Of a stretch of DNA of 64,000 nt, positions 17,403 to 26,350 are shown one piece after another. The DNA is taken from the NCBI RefSeq assembly GCF_001613085.1, contig NZ_BDBR01000011.1:186001-250000 (forward strand). The letters run 5' to 3'. A program made the position numbers and the translations under genes. The DNA comes from Nocardia salmonicida NBRC 13393 (GTDB lineage Bacteria; Actinomycetota; Actinomycetes; Mycobacteriales; Mycobacteriaceae). Position 1 is the stretch's first letter. Each line of letters begins with the position of its first letter. Below the pieces are notes generated by a model. That model did not search any database. It worked only from the letters and a program-made list of their open reading frames with translations, and was not told the origin of the DNA.

Positions 17403-18281
17403 CTATAGGGTGCGTCCGAGGAAGTCGGTGACAACCTGCGTGAATGCGTCATTGTCATCTCCTGCCACCATGTGGCCAGTTCCGGAGACATCGGTCGTCT
17501 CCGCGTGCGGCACAATTTCCAGGAATTCTGCAACGGTCTCATGCGATACCAGATCGGACAGGGCACCGCGCACGAGCAGAGTCGGCGCGACGACTCGACC
17601 CGCACCCGCGACGAGCAATTCTACAAGCGTCTCGAATTGCTCGGCACCGGCGGACGCGTCCTGTTGCAACGCCTGGAAACGACTGGTGATGAAGGCGGGA
17701 TCCCATCGCCACACCCATCGACCGTCGGCTCGTTGCCGCAGTACCTTGTGAAGGCCTTCAAGCCGCACCGGTCGTTCGCGGTGCGGGTTGTATGCCGCGA
17801 TGACGTCGGCAGCGTTTTCGAGGTTCGCGAATCCGTCAGGATGCGCAGACATAAACGAGACGATGCGTCGAGCGCCATCGAATTCCATCCGTGGGGTCAC
17901 GTCGACCAGCACCACCGCTCCCCACAACTCGGGTGGCGCAAGCAGGTGCGCGGCAAGAACGGTCATCCCGCCCAACGATGCTCCGACGACCGCGGGCGCG
18001 TCCTCGGTGCAGAATCGTTCTCGCACCATGAGCAGGTCATCGACAAGGTGCTCGACGTCGTATCGTCCGTCGGGGGCCCAGTCACTGTCGCCGTGCCCAC
18101 GTGCATCGTATGCAACTACTGTGTAGCCGCGATCGCGCAGGCGGAGCGCTGAGGTGGTCCAGGCGTGACGACTCTGCCCACCTCCATGCAACAGGATCAC
18201 AACCTGATGGTTGGAACCATGGGGATAGTAGTCGGCTGCCAGCGTGATTCCGTCACGAGCCAGCACCTGCATCTCGATCAT
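17403..18281 (-). CDS. Alpha/beta hydrolase
   Basis: The 292-residue cytoplasmic alpha/beta hydrolase shows ILLHGGGQSRHAW (oxyanion region), VAYDARGHGDSDW, nucleophile elbow VVGASLGGMT, the acid in LLVRGALSDLVS and the catalytic His in SGTGHMVAGD. These match the epoxide hydrolase/esterase branch. ATG at 18281 and 18272 are both possible; GGAGG lies just upstream, giving better spacing for 18272. It follows the thioesterase gene by 8 bp and is probably co-transcribed with the TetR gene at 18774. It could cleave an ester or lactone intermediate. Confidence 0.82.
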   Translation of the reverse strand: MIEMQVLARDGITLAADYYPHGSNHQVVILLHGGGQSRHAWTTSALRLRDRGYTVVAYDARGHGDSDWAPDGRYDVEHLVDDLLMVRERFCTEDAPAVVGASLGGMTVLAAHLLAPPELWGAVVLVDVTPRMEFDGARRIVSFMSAHPDGFANLENAADVIAAYNPHRERPVRLEGLHKVLRQRADGRWVWRWDPAFITSRFQALQQDASAGAEQFETLVELLVAGAGRVVAPTLLVRGALSDLVSHETVAEFLEIVPHAETTDVSGTGHMVAGDDNDAFTQVVTDFLGRTL

Positions 18282-18289
18282 GCCCTCCG

Positions 18290-18730
18290 TCACGAGCTGC
18301 CGCCCCCGTCGCTGACGATCGTAACGGTCCCCTGAGCGGCACACACTGGCCTGCCGTCGTTGGTGATGTCGATGCGTGCGACGCCCGATCGCCTGGTCAG
18401 GGCAATGATATCTGCCGTGGCGATGCATACCCCAGCCGTGACCGGCCGCAGAAGATTGATCTTGAACTCGGTTGTCGCGACCCAGCAGCCGGTCGGGATC
18501 ACCGGATAAAAGACAACACCCAGGCAATGGTCGACCATGGCTGACAGGCAGCCACCGTGCAATGTACGGAAGGGGGTAAGGAGCTCGTCTCGCACCTCCA
18601 TCTCGGCGATCAACCGACCGGCGCTCAGTTCAGCATGACGAAATCCGAGATATGCCGAGATGCCGCCCACATCCGTTGCCGCGCCGAGCACCTGCCCAGC
18701 AACTTGGGGGTCGAACTGCGGGAATTCCAT
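18290..18730 (-). CDS. PaaI-type hotdog thioesterase
   Basis: The start at 18730 has a GGAGGAGG box five bases upstream. The 146-residue product has the single hotdog fold of PaaI thioesterases: LLTPFRTLHGGCLSAMVDHCLG contains the HGG loop and the catalytic Asp/His region, and the end carries RSGVARIDITNDGRPVCAAQGT. These enzymes hydrolyse acyl- or aryl-CoA. It lies between a TetR gene (43 bp upstream) and the hydrolase gene (8 bp downstream), forming a three-gene minus-strand unit. Confidence 0.85.
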   Translation of the reverse strand: MEFPQFDPQVAGQVLGAATDVGGISAYLGFRHAELSAGRLIAEMEVRDELLTPFRTLHGGCLSAMVDHCLGVVFYPVIPTGCWVATTEFKINLLRPVTAGVCIATADIIALTRRSGVARIDITNDGRPVCAAQGTVTIVSDGGGSS

Positions 18731-18773
18731 CGGAGCCTCCTCCGTCTCTGCGTTGACCTGCCCCAAGGTGACA

Positions 18774-19460
18774 CTACTGCAGATTTGTGTCACCTGGATT
18801 GCGATCTGCACGCTCGTCATGACCGCGGTGCCGATCCAATTCGGTAGACCCTGGTACGACGATGGCAGGAAGGAGGCAGCGGCAAAGGTACGCGCGTAGG
18901 CCCTCAGGGCTGCGCCGTCTCGGGCCGCGCACGGTGAGCAGGCTGAGGATCGTCCGCAGGATCCACTCCGCGGCGTCGTCCACTGAGATCCCCGGCTGCA
19001 GGTCATCGCGGTGACGGGTGAATACCGGTCGCAGGAACTCGGTGACGAGTTCGAAGAGGGCGACCGATGTGGACTCTGTCAGACCGATTCCAGCGAGGCG
19101 ATCATCGCTGACGAACAGAGCGGAAATCGACTTCTCTCGGCTGGCGGCGTGAACAGTGGTCTCTACGAAGACCAGCACGGCAGATGCGAGATCAGGCTGT
19201 CCGGCGAGTGGCCCGCCAATCCCGTCGAGGTAGCGGCCGGCCGTCCGCAGGACGACGCCCGAGACCACCGATTCACGGTTCGCGAAGTGCCGGTACACGG
19301 TGGCCCGAGAGACGCCGGCCTGCCGAGCGATGTCCTCCATCGTCGTCGCCGAGAATCCGACCTCTTCGAAGCAGAACTCTGCGGCATCAAGTAGGGCATC
19401 CCGGGTGCTACCCAGGGCCGAGAATCGCGCGCCGCGACGTGCAGATTTCGTCGTCACCAC
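18774..19460 (-). CDS. TetR-family regulator
   Basis: The 228-residue protein has an N-terminal TetR DNA-binding domain (residues 18-64: GFSATTMEDIARQAGVSRAT followed by VYRHFANRESV) and a helical ligand-binding domain. It is the first gene of a minus-strand unit with a thioesterase and a hydrolase, so autoregulation together with those genes is likely. The C-terminus ends in a polar, Asp/Arg-rich tail. Ligand unknown; an acyl-CoA would fit the neighbours. Confidence 0.85.
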   Translation of the reverse strand: MVTTKSARRGARFSALGSTRDALLDAAEFCFEEVGFSATTMEDIARQAGVSRATVYRHFANRESVVSGVVLRTAGRYLDGIGGPLAGQPDLASAVLVFVETTVHAASREKSISALFVSDDRLAGIGLTESTSVALFELVTEFLRPVFTRHRDDLQPGISVDDAAEWILRTILSLLTVRGPRRRSPEGLRAYLCRCLLPAIVVPGSTELDRHRGHDERADRNPGDTNLQ

Positions 19461-19553
19461 AACGAGTATGCCGCTACTTCGTCGAGGAGCGCATCCCCCT
19501 CTGTCCTCTACCGGTGCGCATCTCTGCGGCCGGGCAGCGATACAGATCTGACA

Positions 19554-20228
19554 TTATGTCGCGCTACCGCCAACTGAGTCGTCACGCAGCTGAGGCAGGA
19601 GGTGGCGGCGCGCGAATCGGCGCGCACCCTCAGGGGTATCGAGGGATATGCGGGTCGATGGGGTCAGCACGAACGACAGGATCACGCGGACAGTCAGCTC
19701 GGAAACCACGTGAAGTTCGACATCCGTGCGGGCAGCATCAACTTCTTGCGCGAGTTGGTCGGCCAGAAAGTTCGACGCGGTCGCGACAAGACCCCCTGCC
19801 TCGATCGTGAGAAACGGCAGTAGTGACTCCGGCTCGGTCTCCAACAGCCTGTTGAGCAGGGCGTGCCCCCGTACTGCCTTCAGCGTGAAAACGAATCCTT
19901 CGACGATCTTCTCCTCGAGATCCTGATGATTTGACACCTCTGCTTCCAACTCAACGAGGAACCTGGCGAGTTCTCGCAGAATCACCGCCTCGACAATGCG
20001 CCCCTTGCTCGGGAAGTGTCGGTACAGCGTCACACGTGCCAGCCGTGCGCGACGAGCGATGTCTTCGATACGTGTGCGGCTGATCCCGACAACCTCGAAT
20101 TGCCTTAGCCCGGCGTCGAGGATACGTTCCGAGGTCCCAGACGGCGACGGCGTCCGGATCACCGCGATGGCCTTCAGAAGCAACCTGGTGTAGTTCATCG
20201 TCGTGATCGGATCCTTCGAGCCGGGCAA
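19554..20228 (-). CDS. TetR-family regulator
   Basis: The 224-residue protein has a TetR HTH (VVGISRTRIEDIARRARLAR and VTLYRHFPSKGRIVEA) preceded by about 35 residues, so a start at 20195 (MNYTRLLLK) is also possible. The C-terminal domain is helical. It lies 93 bp upstream of the other TetR gene on the same strand. About 970 bp of non-coding DNA separate it from the plus-strand diiron/BVMO pair, which it may control. Confidence 0.83.
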   Translation of the reverse strand: MPGSKDPITTMNYTRLLLKAIAVIRTPSPSGTSERILDAGLRQFEVVGISRTRIEDIARRARLARVTLYRHFPSKGRIVEAVILRELARFLVELEAEVSNHQDLEEKIVEGFVFTLKAVRGHALLNRLLETEPESLLPFLTIEAGGLVATASNFLADQLAQEVDAARTDVELHVVSELTVRVILSFVLTPSTRISLDTPEGARRFARRHLLPQLRDDSVGGSAT

Positions 20229-21200
20229 CGTCGCCGGGTGTCATGTGGGCAGGGGTCGTTGGTCGACCGTTGAGTATGCACCCAATGAACCTCCGTACGC
20301 CATACTTTCAAACCCCTGACGTGGGCATTGAAACGATCATACTAGGTGAGTACCATCGTTCCTGTGGTACGCAACGGGGCGCCCCGGTGCAAGTCCGGGC
20401 TGACGACGAACGAATGGATGAGGACCAACACGCGCGGGTCCTCATCGTCGGATGTCGTCGCCTCGGGACTGGCCCTATCGGAGAGGGAGTGCTCTGGCCT
20501 TGCAACAGTCATCATTGGAAGCGGTGTCCGAAGTGCGGTGTGGGCGTCGGCGGTCTCGCTTGTGCGCACGTGTTTCGGGGCTGCTTGCTCACTTGGTGGC
20601 GCAGTTCACGCTCCCGGTGTCAAGCATTGCGGACCTACACTCCCCTGCGTTCACGCCGCTACGCTCGCGGCTTGTTCACTGCCCGCCCACAGCAGACTGA
20701 CGTCTGAGCTCTCCGCACGATCTGCGTTTCCCGGTGCCCTCGGTCGTGCGCCGAACGCCCCGACGGTGTCGCTCTCCTGGTGCGCACGACCATGGATGGC
20801 GTGCCTGTCGGTGGTCGGCCACGCGATTAGACGGCTTTCAAATCGCCATCGCGGAGTACCCGAGGCGGGGCCTCTGCCCGTCGATTCATGGCCAGGACGT
20901 ACGCCTAATCGCAGCTGCGATCGCCTGACACCTCCCCCCTCGCCGGCCTCGACCTCGCTAACGGACGCAAATGGCGCGCACGGGCCCGCGATTTCAGGAG
21001 ACCCCGCTGCGCCGCGGCCTTCGCCCGGCGCCGGATTACTCACGGCCAGCATGCGCCAGCGACGAGCGTTTTCGTCTACTGGAACGAGTTCCAAGAGTTT
21101 TGTCCGACAATGCCACACGTGAGCGGCTACCGCTGCGAAATGCACGGCCTCCGGACACCAGGCCAAGATTTTGTGTCCATATTCGCGAAGGAGTAGAGCG
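20229..21200. other. Long intergenic region without a supported gene
   Basis: Both strands have long open frames but none carries a motif I recognise and none has a convincing start. A short inverted repeat, GTACCA and TGGTAC around 20348-20370, could be an operator for the TetR gene. The last 100 bp hold the AAGGAG box of the diiron gene. Confidence 0.4.
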
Positions 21201-22130
21201 ATGTCAATCGATTTGCCGCACACCTTGGAAATCATAAAACAACGCCAATGGGCACTCGGCGACTTCGACTGGGCGGAGCCCGGCGCGGACACGATAACGG
21301 CCGAGCAGCTCCCGCAGGTCAAGCAATTCATGTCCGATCTGGTCTGGATCGAGCAGGTCGGCTCGCGCGCCTTCGTCGCGCTCGGCCGTCAAACCAAGGA
21401 CAGTACGCTAGCTGAGATCTACCGCTACTTCCAGGCCGAGGAACAAAAGCACGCAAACGCCGAGCTGGCCCTCATGCGCCGTTGGGGAATGCTCGATGAC
21501 GACGAGATCCCAGAACCGAATATCAATATCCGACTAGCCATAGAATGGCTGGACAGCTACGCAGATGATCTGCCGCTGTCCGTACTAGGCTCAGCGATTC
21601 CGATGCTCGAGGTGGCACTCGACGGAGCACTGTTGAAGTTCCTACTTGAGGAGATCCAGGATCCCCTGTGCCACAAGGTCTTTCAGCGGATCAATGCCGA
21701 TGAGTCCCGTCACCTAGCTGTGGATTTCCATGTGCTGGACATGATTGGAGCGGGGCCGATACACCGACTGCTGATCGAAGCCGCCGGCGCCGCGCTGCGC
21801 CCATCCCTACTCATCGGCATCCTCACCGGGTTGCCCCTGCTGACCCGTATGCACGACAGCATCATCGCGATGGGACTCGACGAACAGAAGCTCTTCGACG
21901 CGATTCGGAAGTTCGGCATTATCGGTGACCGGAGCGTCGCCACCCGCCGCAATCCGATCTACCAACTCGTCAAGTACTACGGTGAAATGGTCATGGACCA
22001 GTCGCACCCTTATCATCGACTACTCGGCAATGCCCTGTTGACGATCACTGAGCACTACCCTAAACAATGGCTCGGTTCGACTCCTTCCTGGATCAACGAG
22101 CTCACTTACCAACCGGTGGCCGCAGCATGA
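21201..22130 (+). CDS. Ferritin-like diiron protein
   Basis: The 309-residue protein starts at 21201 after AAGGAG. Two carboxylate/His pairs mark a ferritin-like four-helix diiron centre: E51 with E81xxH84 (AEEQKH) and E137 with E168xxH171 (DESRH). This resembles diiron oxygenases or desaturase-like proteins found beside flavin monooxygenases in mycolate actinobacteria. The middle (residues 120-150) and the region near 185-205 are hydrophobic. Its stop overlaps the start of the BVMO-like gene (ATGA), so the two are translationally coupled and probably act on one pathway. Reaction not known. Confidence 0.75.
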   Translation: MSIDLPHTLEIIKQRQWALGDFDWAEPGADTITAEQLPQVKQFMSDLVWIEQVGSRAFVALGRQTKDSTLAEIYRYFQAEEQKHANAELALMRRWGMLDDDEIPEPNINIRLAIEWLDSYADDLPLSVLGSAIPMLEVALDGALLKFLLEEIQDPLCHKVFQRINADESRHLAVDFHVLDMIGAGPIHRLLIEAAGAALRPSLLIGILTGLPLLTRMHDSIIAMGLDEQKLFDAIRKFGIIGDRSVATRRNPIYQLVKYYGEMVMDQSHPYHRLLGNALLTITEHYPKQWLGSTPSWINELTYQPVAAA

Positions 22131-23632
22131 TCGACGAGGGGCGGCCGACAGACGATGACCCCGGGCAAACAATTCCCGGTCCCACACGAGTCGTGATCAT
22201 AGGTGCCGGGTTCTCGGGAATCGGCACCGCGATCCGATTACGGTGCGCGGGGATCGAGGACGTCGTGGTTCTCGAGCGCGCACCTGAGCCCGGCGGTGAG
22301 TGGCGCGACAGCGTTCATCCGGACGCATCCTGCGGTCGTCCGTCAGTACTGCGGTCGTTCTGGTTCACGCGGGATCCCGCCTGGAGCCATAGGTATACGC
22401 CGGGCGTAGACGTCCGCGCCTACATGCGCGGCGTGATCACCCGGCATGGTCTCGATGGACGGATTCGCTACGGGTACAACGTAAACGGACTCGACTTCGA
22501 CGAGGCTCGAGGGACCTGGCATGTGCGTGTCTCGACCAGCAGTGGCGAGGAGGAGAGCATCACTGCCCGCTCGGTCGTGGTGGCGACTGTGCCGTTCTCG
22601 AACGCAAGCAGGCGCGAGATCGTGGGCGCCGACGACTTTCGTGGCCACAAGATAGACGGTACCCGATGGGACGCCGGTATCGATGTCACCGGACTGACGG
22701 TGGCAGTCGTCGGTACCGGCACCAATGCAGTCCAGATGATCCCGGAGTTGGTGGACCGAGCCCGCCACGTCACCGTATTTCAGAGTGCACCGCGATGGGT
22801 TCTTCCCCACCCGCAGTACGGGACGGCAGGGTGGAGACGTTCGCTATTCGAGAAACTACCGCTGGCCGAGGATCTAGCCCGGAGTGCCCACTTCTGGGCG
22901 TACGAGTCTATCGGATACGGTTTGGTTCGAACAACAGGTCTCACCACCGCGCTGGAACAGGTATCTAAAATCCAGTTGAGGCTTCAGGTCAAAGATAGAT
23001 GGGCGCGACGGCAGCTCGCACCGGACAACCGGGCGTGCCGTCCGCGATTGCTCATCTCAAATGATTTCTTACCGGCTCTAGATCGGGACAACTGCAGACT
23101 CCTCACCTTCCCGATCATTCGGCTTACGGAGCACGGAATCCTCACGGTTGATGGCGTCGAGCGCCGCTTCGATACGATCGTTTTCGATGCACCCGGCGAG
23201 GCTGGAGTACCATTCCCGGTTCGTGGTTGTGGCGCACGACTCCTCCAGGAAGAATGGGTCGAAGGAGTTTACGCGTACAAGAGCATACATGTTTCTGGGT
23301 ATCCCAACCTACATTTCACTTTCGGACCGAACTCCGGTCCGTATTTCTACACAGCCCTAGCCTATCTGGAGGCGCAGATAGATTACATCGTAGAGTCGGT
23401 GCGGACGCTGGAGCGATGGGGGCTCCGATATATTGATGTACGAAAGTCAGCGCAGGACCGATTCAACGCGGTTGTTCAACGGCACTTGGCTCGCACGACT
23501 TGGAACTCTGGATGCGTTACTTGGCCTGTCGGGGAAGATGGTTTTAATCCCGCGGCTTTCCCGGGCTTGGCTCGACAATTCCGTAGCCAAATGACTCAGT
23601 TCGCCCTATCCGACTACCACGCTGTGCCCTAG
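22127..23632 (+). CDS. Divergent Baeyer-Villiger-type flavin monooxygenase
   Basis: The start at 22127 overlaps the diiron gene stop. The 501-residue product has the FAD motif GAGFSG (residues 26-31), GGEW (56-59) and the NADP motif GTGTNA (196-201), so it belongs to the class B flavin monooxygenases. The BVMO fingerprint FxGxxxHxxxW is altered: FRGHKIDGTRW (171-181) has Asp177 where His is conserved. The usual YPGxxCD segment is replaced by HPDASCGRPS (64-73). Catalysis of a normal Baeyer-Villiger reaction is therefore uncertain; an N- or S-oxygenase, oxidase or altered specificity is possible. A canonical relative lies at 48964. Confidence 0.75.
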   Translation: MIDEGRPTDDDPGQTIPGPTRVVIIGAGFSGIGTAIRLRCAGIEDVVVLERAPEPGGEWRDSVHPDASCGRPSVLRSFWFTRDPAWSHRYTPGVDVRAYMRGVITRHGLDGRIRYGYNVNGLDFDEARGTWHVRVSTSSGEEESITARSVVVATVPFSNASRREIVGADDFRGHKIDGTRWDAGIDVTGLTVAVVGTGTNAVQMIPELVDRARHVTVFQSAPRWVLPHPQYGTAGWRRSLFEKLPLAEDLARSAHFWAYESIGYGLVRTTGLTTALEQVSKIQLRLQVKDRWARRQLAPDNRACRPRLLISNDFLPALDRDNCRLLTFPIIRLTEHGILTVDGVERRFDTIVFDAPGEAGVPFPVRGCGARLLQEEWVEGVYAYKSIHVSGYPNLHFTFGPNSGPYFYTALAYLEAQIDYIVESVRTLERWGLRYIDVRKSAQDRFNAVVQRHLARTTWNSGCVTWPVGEDGFNPAAFPGLARQFRSQMTQFALSDYHAVP

Positions 23633-23639
23633 GAGCTCC

Positions 23640-24142
23640 TGTCAGGTTCAGTTGCTGAGTCGTCGCGGTCTGATACTGCGGCACCGACATTCAGGAATCG
23701 ATAGTGGATGTCGATGCGGCGTTCCATCGATCACCGTTCGCCGATATTGGTGGGGTCGGGCCATGGTTTGTTCCACGACTAGCCGACTGGCGGTGACCTT
23801 TGTCTCGGGTTCCGCGATGGGAATGGGCCGTCGATCCCGGCGCTGTCGCAGGTCGGCGTACAGACTACATGCTCGCAACCCGTGTCGGTGATAGTTTTAT
23901 CGATCCGCCGTCCCAGTGGCCTCGGCCGTCCAGGCAAGGGGATTTACTGCGTCGAATTACATCCCGCCGCGGAACCCGGGACAAAGTCACTGCGGCCGGT
24001 GGATCGTGGAGCAGACTTGCGCCCGCTCCCCCGGTACCGGCGCCTGGCCATCCGGTGGGCACGCCGCATCGACATCCATTACGGATTCCTGAATCTCGAT
24101 GCCGCACTGATCTGATGGCGACGGCACAGCAACCGCACCGAC
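23640..24142. repeat. Large imperfect inverted repeat (two ~190-bp arms)
   Basis: The arm from about 23640 to 23835 is closely matched, in reverse complement, by about 23935 to 24142. The best segment shares ATTCAGGAATC and TGGATGTCGATGCGGCGT at 23689-23721 and again around 24060-24092 inverted; further in, TGACCTTTGTCTCGGGTTCC pairs with TGACTTTGTCCCGGGTTCC. About 100 bp separate the arms. No intact gene lies within. It looks like two copies of one sequence in opposite orientation, for instance ends of a deleted mobile element. The first arm starts right after the BVMO stop. Confidence 0.65.
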
Positions 24143-24634
24143 AGAAGCTATTAGCCTGCGCCAGAAGGTCATCCGGACACGAACCCGAGAATGAGCGGCC
24201 CCCGACAGCACGTACAGCCCTCCCCCACTCCCCCTTGAACACCAACCTCGGGCTGTGTGGTGAGGGCTGGCTATTCCCGGCGGCTTCACTGGGAGTTGCG
24301 GTTCGCTAACCACCACAATCATCCGTCACATAGGTCCGCTGCGAAACTTCCTGCATCGCAACGTGTCTCGGTGACACATGCAGATTCACGCTAGGAGCTA
24401 TGAGGACCGGTACCCGAACTCGAATGCCGCCGAAGCTCCGTACGATACCAGCGGTGGCCCACCGCAGATACTGCGCGCGGCATGTTTGGCGGTGCGCGCG
24501 AACGTTGCTGTTGAGCATCTTCACCGACGGCGGACTTACTTCGCAATCAGCACCGCGTCGGCACGTACACAGGCTGGTGAGCCGGATCGCCCACCGCAGC
24601 CGGGACTGCGCAACTGGCCAAGCACTTCGCCAAA
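24143..24634. other. Intergenic stretch, no gene seen
   Basis: Nothing with recognisable domains is encoded here. It follows the inverted repeat and precedes the convergent 3' end of the STAS sensor gene. Confidence 0.4.
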
Positions 24635-25603
24635 TCAGGTATTGCGTAATGGCCACGTCATCACCATCTCGTACCCAAGTGTCTGTGTGGCATGCTCGAC
24701 CCCACTCTGCAAGTCGACAAATGTAATGAGCGTAGTTTTCTGTGGACTGATGTCGACAAGCGTCCGGGCGACTTCGGCGGAAAGCCCAGTGAAAATAACC
24801 TCCGCACCCAAAAGCGCACATGCTTTTACTGCTGTGATCAGATGGGCAGCAACGTCGAGATCGATCGACGGCAGTCCGGTGATATCGACGACGGCGGCCT
24901 GCGCCCTCGAATTGCGGATATGCGCCATCAGCTGATTGGTCAAATTGAGAGCCCGGCGATCGTCCAATTCTCCTACGATCGGGACCACCAGAAGCCCTGG
25001 GATCAACTGCAGTACCGGAGTCGGGAGTTCGCTCACCGCCCTCTGCTGCTCGCGATTCGAGTGCTCGCGTTTGGCGAGGTAGATGTCGGCGGCGAGGCCG
25101 ATATCGAGGAACACCAGCCTTTGTAGCGCCAGCAGCGTCGCCAACGCACGCTCGGGATCGGAAGATGAGCTGGATTCACAGATCCGGCTCGCAGCAGAGC
25201 AAAGAAACCGATTGTACGCGCCGAGAAGCCATGTCGGCTTCACGCCGAGTCGCTCGTGACGCGCGGCCATACGCATACGCTCGATGAGATAGTCAGCATC
25301 GACGGTTCCCGCCGTCAAACCGGAAAGGTGATCGCTTCGAAGATGTTCGACCTGTTCCTCAGTGTCGCGCCCAGAAAGAAGTGCGGCAGTGTCCCGGTGT
25401 TCGTTTAGGTAGGCGCGGAGTTCGTCGACGATCTCAGCCATACCGGGTGTCGCGACTCCGCTAAACTGCCGCAGCAATGCCTCGTCTTCATCGGTGAATT
25501 CCATTAATCGTTTCCGAGCAGCGACCATGTCATCGGTGGTCACGAGGCCACCGAAGCTTGGCGTTTCCGGGATTTCCGGACCGTGCGTGCCCATTAGAGT
25601 CAT
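24635..25603 (-). CDS. Globin-coupled STAS sensor (RsbR-like)
   Basis: The 322-residue protein couples an N-terminal protoglobin-type sensor (about residues 30-185, with ERMRMAARHERLGVKPTWLL and GAYNRFL, matching the proximal-His region of globin-coupled sensors) to a C-terminal STAS domain (about 205-315, with VVDITGLPSIDLDVAAHLIT). This is the architecture of RsbR-type stressosome subunits. Such proteins sense oxygen, haem ligands or stress and act on sigma-factor partner switching. No partner kinase or phosphatase gene is nearby. It stands alone on the minus strand, 182 bp downstream of the thioesterase gene. Haem binding is inferred. Confidence 0.75.
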   Translation of the reverse strand: MTLMGTHGPEIPETPSFGGLVTTDDMVAARKRLMEFTDEDEALLRQFSGVATPGMAEIVDELRAYLNEHRDTAALLSGRDTEEQVEHLRSDHLSGLTAGTVDADYLIERMRMAARHERLGVKPTWLLGAYNRFLCSAASRICESSSSSDPERALATLLALQRLVFLDIGLAADIYLAKREHSNREQQRAVSELPTPVLQLIPGLLVVPIVGELDDRRALNLTNQLMAHIRNSRAQAAVVDITGLPSIDLDVAAHLITAVKACALLGAEVIFTGLSAEVARTLVDISPQKTTLITFVDLQSGVEHATQTLGYEMVMTWPLRNT

Positions 25604-25785
25604 AACAGCCGCATCCTGTGCGTAGTGTTTTGGCGGATCGTGTCAGACAGCGCATACTCGTGAGCGAAGCCCGTAGGTCACCGTCCCACAGCAGCCTGCA
25701 CCCCAGAGTGCGCTGGCGGCATAGCGGTCCCGACCCAAGTCGTCCTCATCGCCTGATCGCGCCGGCCACAGTACGTGATCGCCGC

Positions 25786-26328
25786 TTAGGCCGTTGGTGG
25801 CACGTCTGAAGAGGTGGCACGCTGTGAGGCCAGGAAGAAGTGGTCGATGTTGACGACGAGAAAGAGGGCAGTAGCGGTTGTAACCATGTGGCCATGGTCG
25901 TCTTCGATGGTGGCCCGAAGGTTCAGTTTGCGACCCTGGCGGGAATGAAGATGGGCGCGGGCGATATACGGGGTGTCGAGTAGAACCGGGGAGAGGTAGT
26001 CGATGGAGAGGTGGCGGGTGACGGCGGGTTCTCCCACGGTGTAGAGGAGGAACCCGAACAGGTCGTCGAGGACGGTGGCGACTGCGCCGCCATGGGCGAT
26101 CGCTGGGGCGCCAACGTGGCGGGAGTCAAACGTGTGACGGGCGTAGACACCTTCCGCGTCACGTCGGACGCTCAACTGGTGGCCGTGCGGATTGGCTGGC
26201 CCACAACCGAGGCAATGATCATGATGGGGCGGCAAGTCTTGGCATTCCGGCGGAACCACAGGGAAGAGGGGCGTACTCTCCTCGGCCTCGGACGATACGG
26301 ATCTTATGGTATCGGATGTGCGGCTCAT
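25786..26328 (-). CDS. PaaI-type hotdog thioesterase
   Basis: The 180-residue product (start ATG 26328; 26343 also possible) carries HHDHCLGCGPANPHGHQL, the zinc-like Cys/His segment, then HVGAPAIAHGGAVATVLDDLFG with the HGG loop. It is a close paralogue of the thioesterase at 41490 (shared LGCGPANPHGH, IxHGGAVATVxDDLFGFLLY, VTRHLxxDYL). It lies 22 bp after uspA in an MFS-UspA-thioesterase operon. It probably hydrolyses an acyl-CoA made by the island pathway. Confidence 0.83.
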   Translation of the reverse strand: MSRTSDTIRSVSSEAEESTPLFPVVPPECQDLPPHHDHCLGCGPANPHGHQLSVRRDAEGVYARHTFDSRHVGAPAIAHGGAVATVLDDLFGFLLYTVGEPAVTRHLSIDYLSPVLLDTPYIARAHLHSRQGRKLNLRATIEDDHGHMVTTATALFLVVNIDHFFLASQRATSSDVPPTA

Positions 26329-26350
26329 GGGTGCTTTCTGCATATGTGTG

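Noticed and set aside
20371..20720. Possible group II intron or riboswitch around GGTGCAAGTCCGGG
   Set aside because: The short similarity to intron boundary text is not supported by a domain V-like hairpin or reverse transcriptase gene.
20346..21122. Plus-strand 258-residue open frame
   Set aside because: No recognised domain, poor ribosome binding site, Ser/Arg/Pro-rich composition typical of an out-of-frame reading of GC-rich DNA.
24306..24821. Minus-strand 171-residue frame downstream of the STAS sensor
   Set aside because: Overlaps the end of the sensor gene in another frame; Arg/Cys-rich and without a domain.
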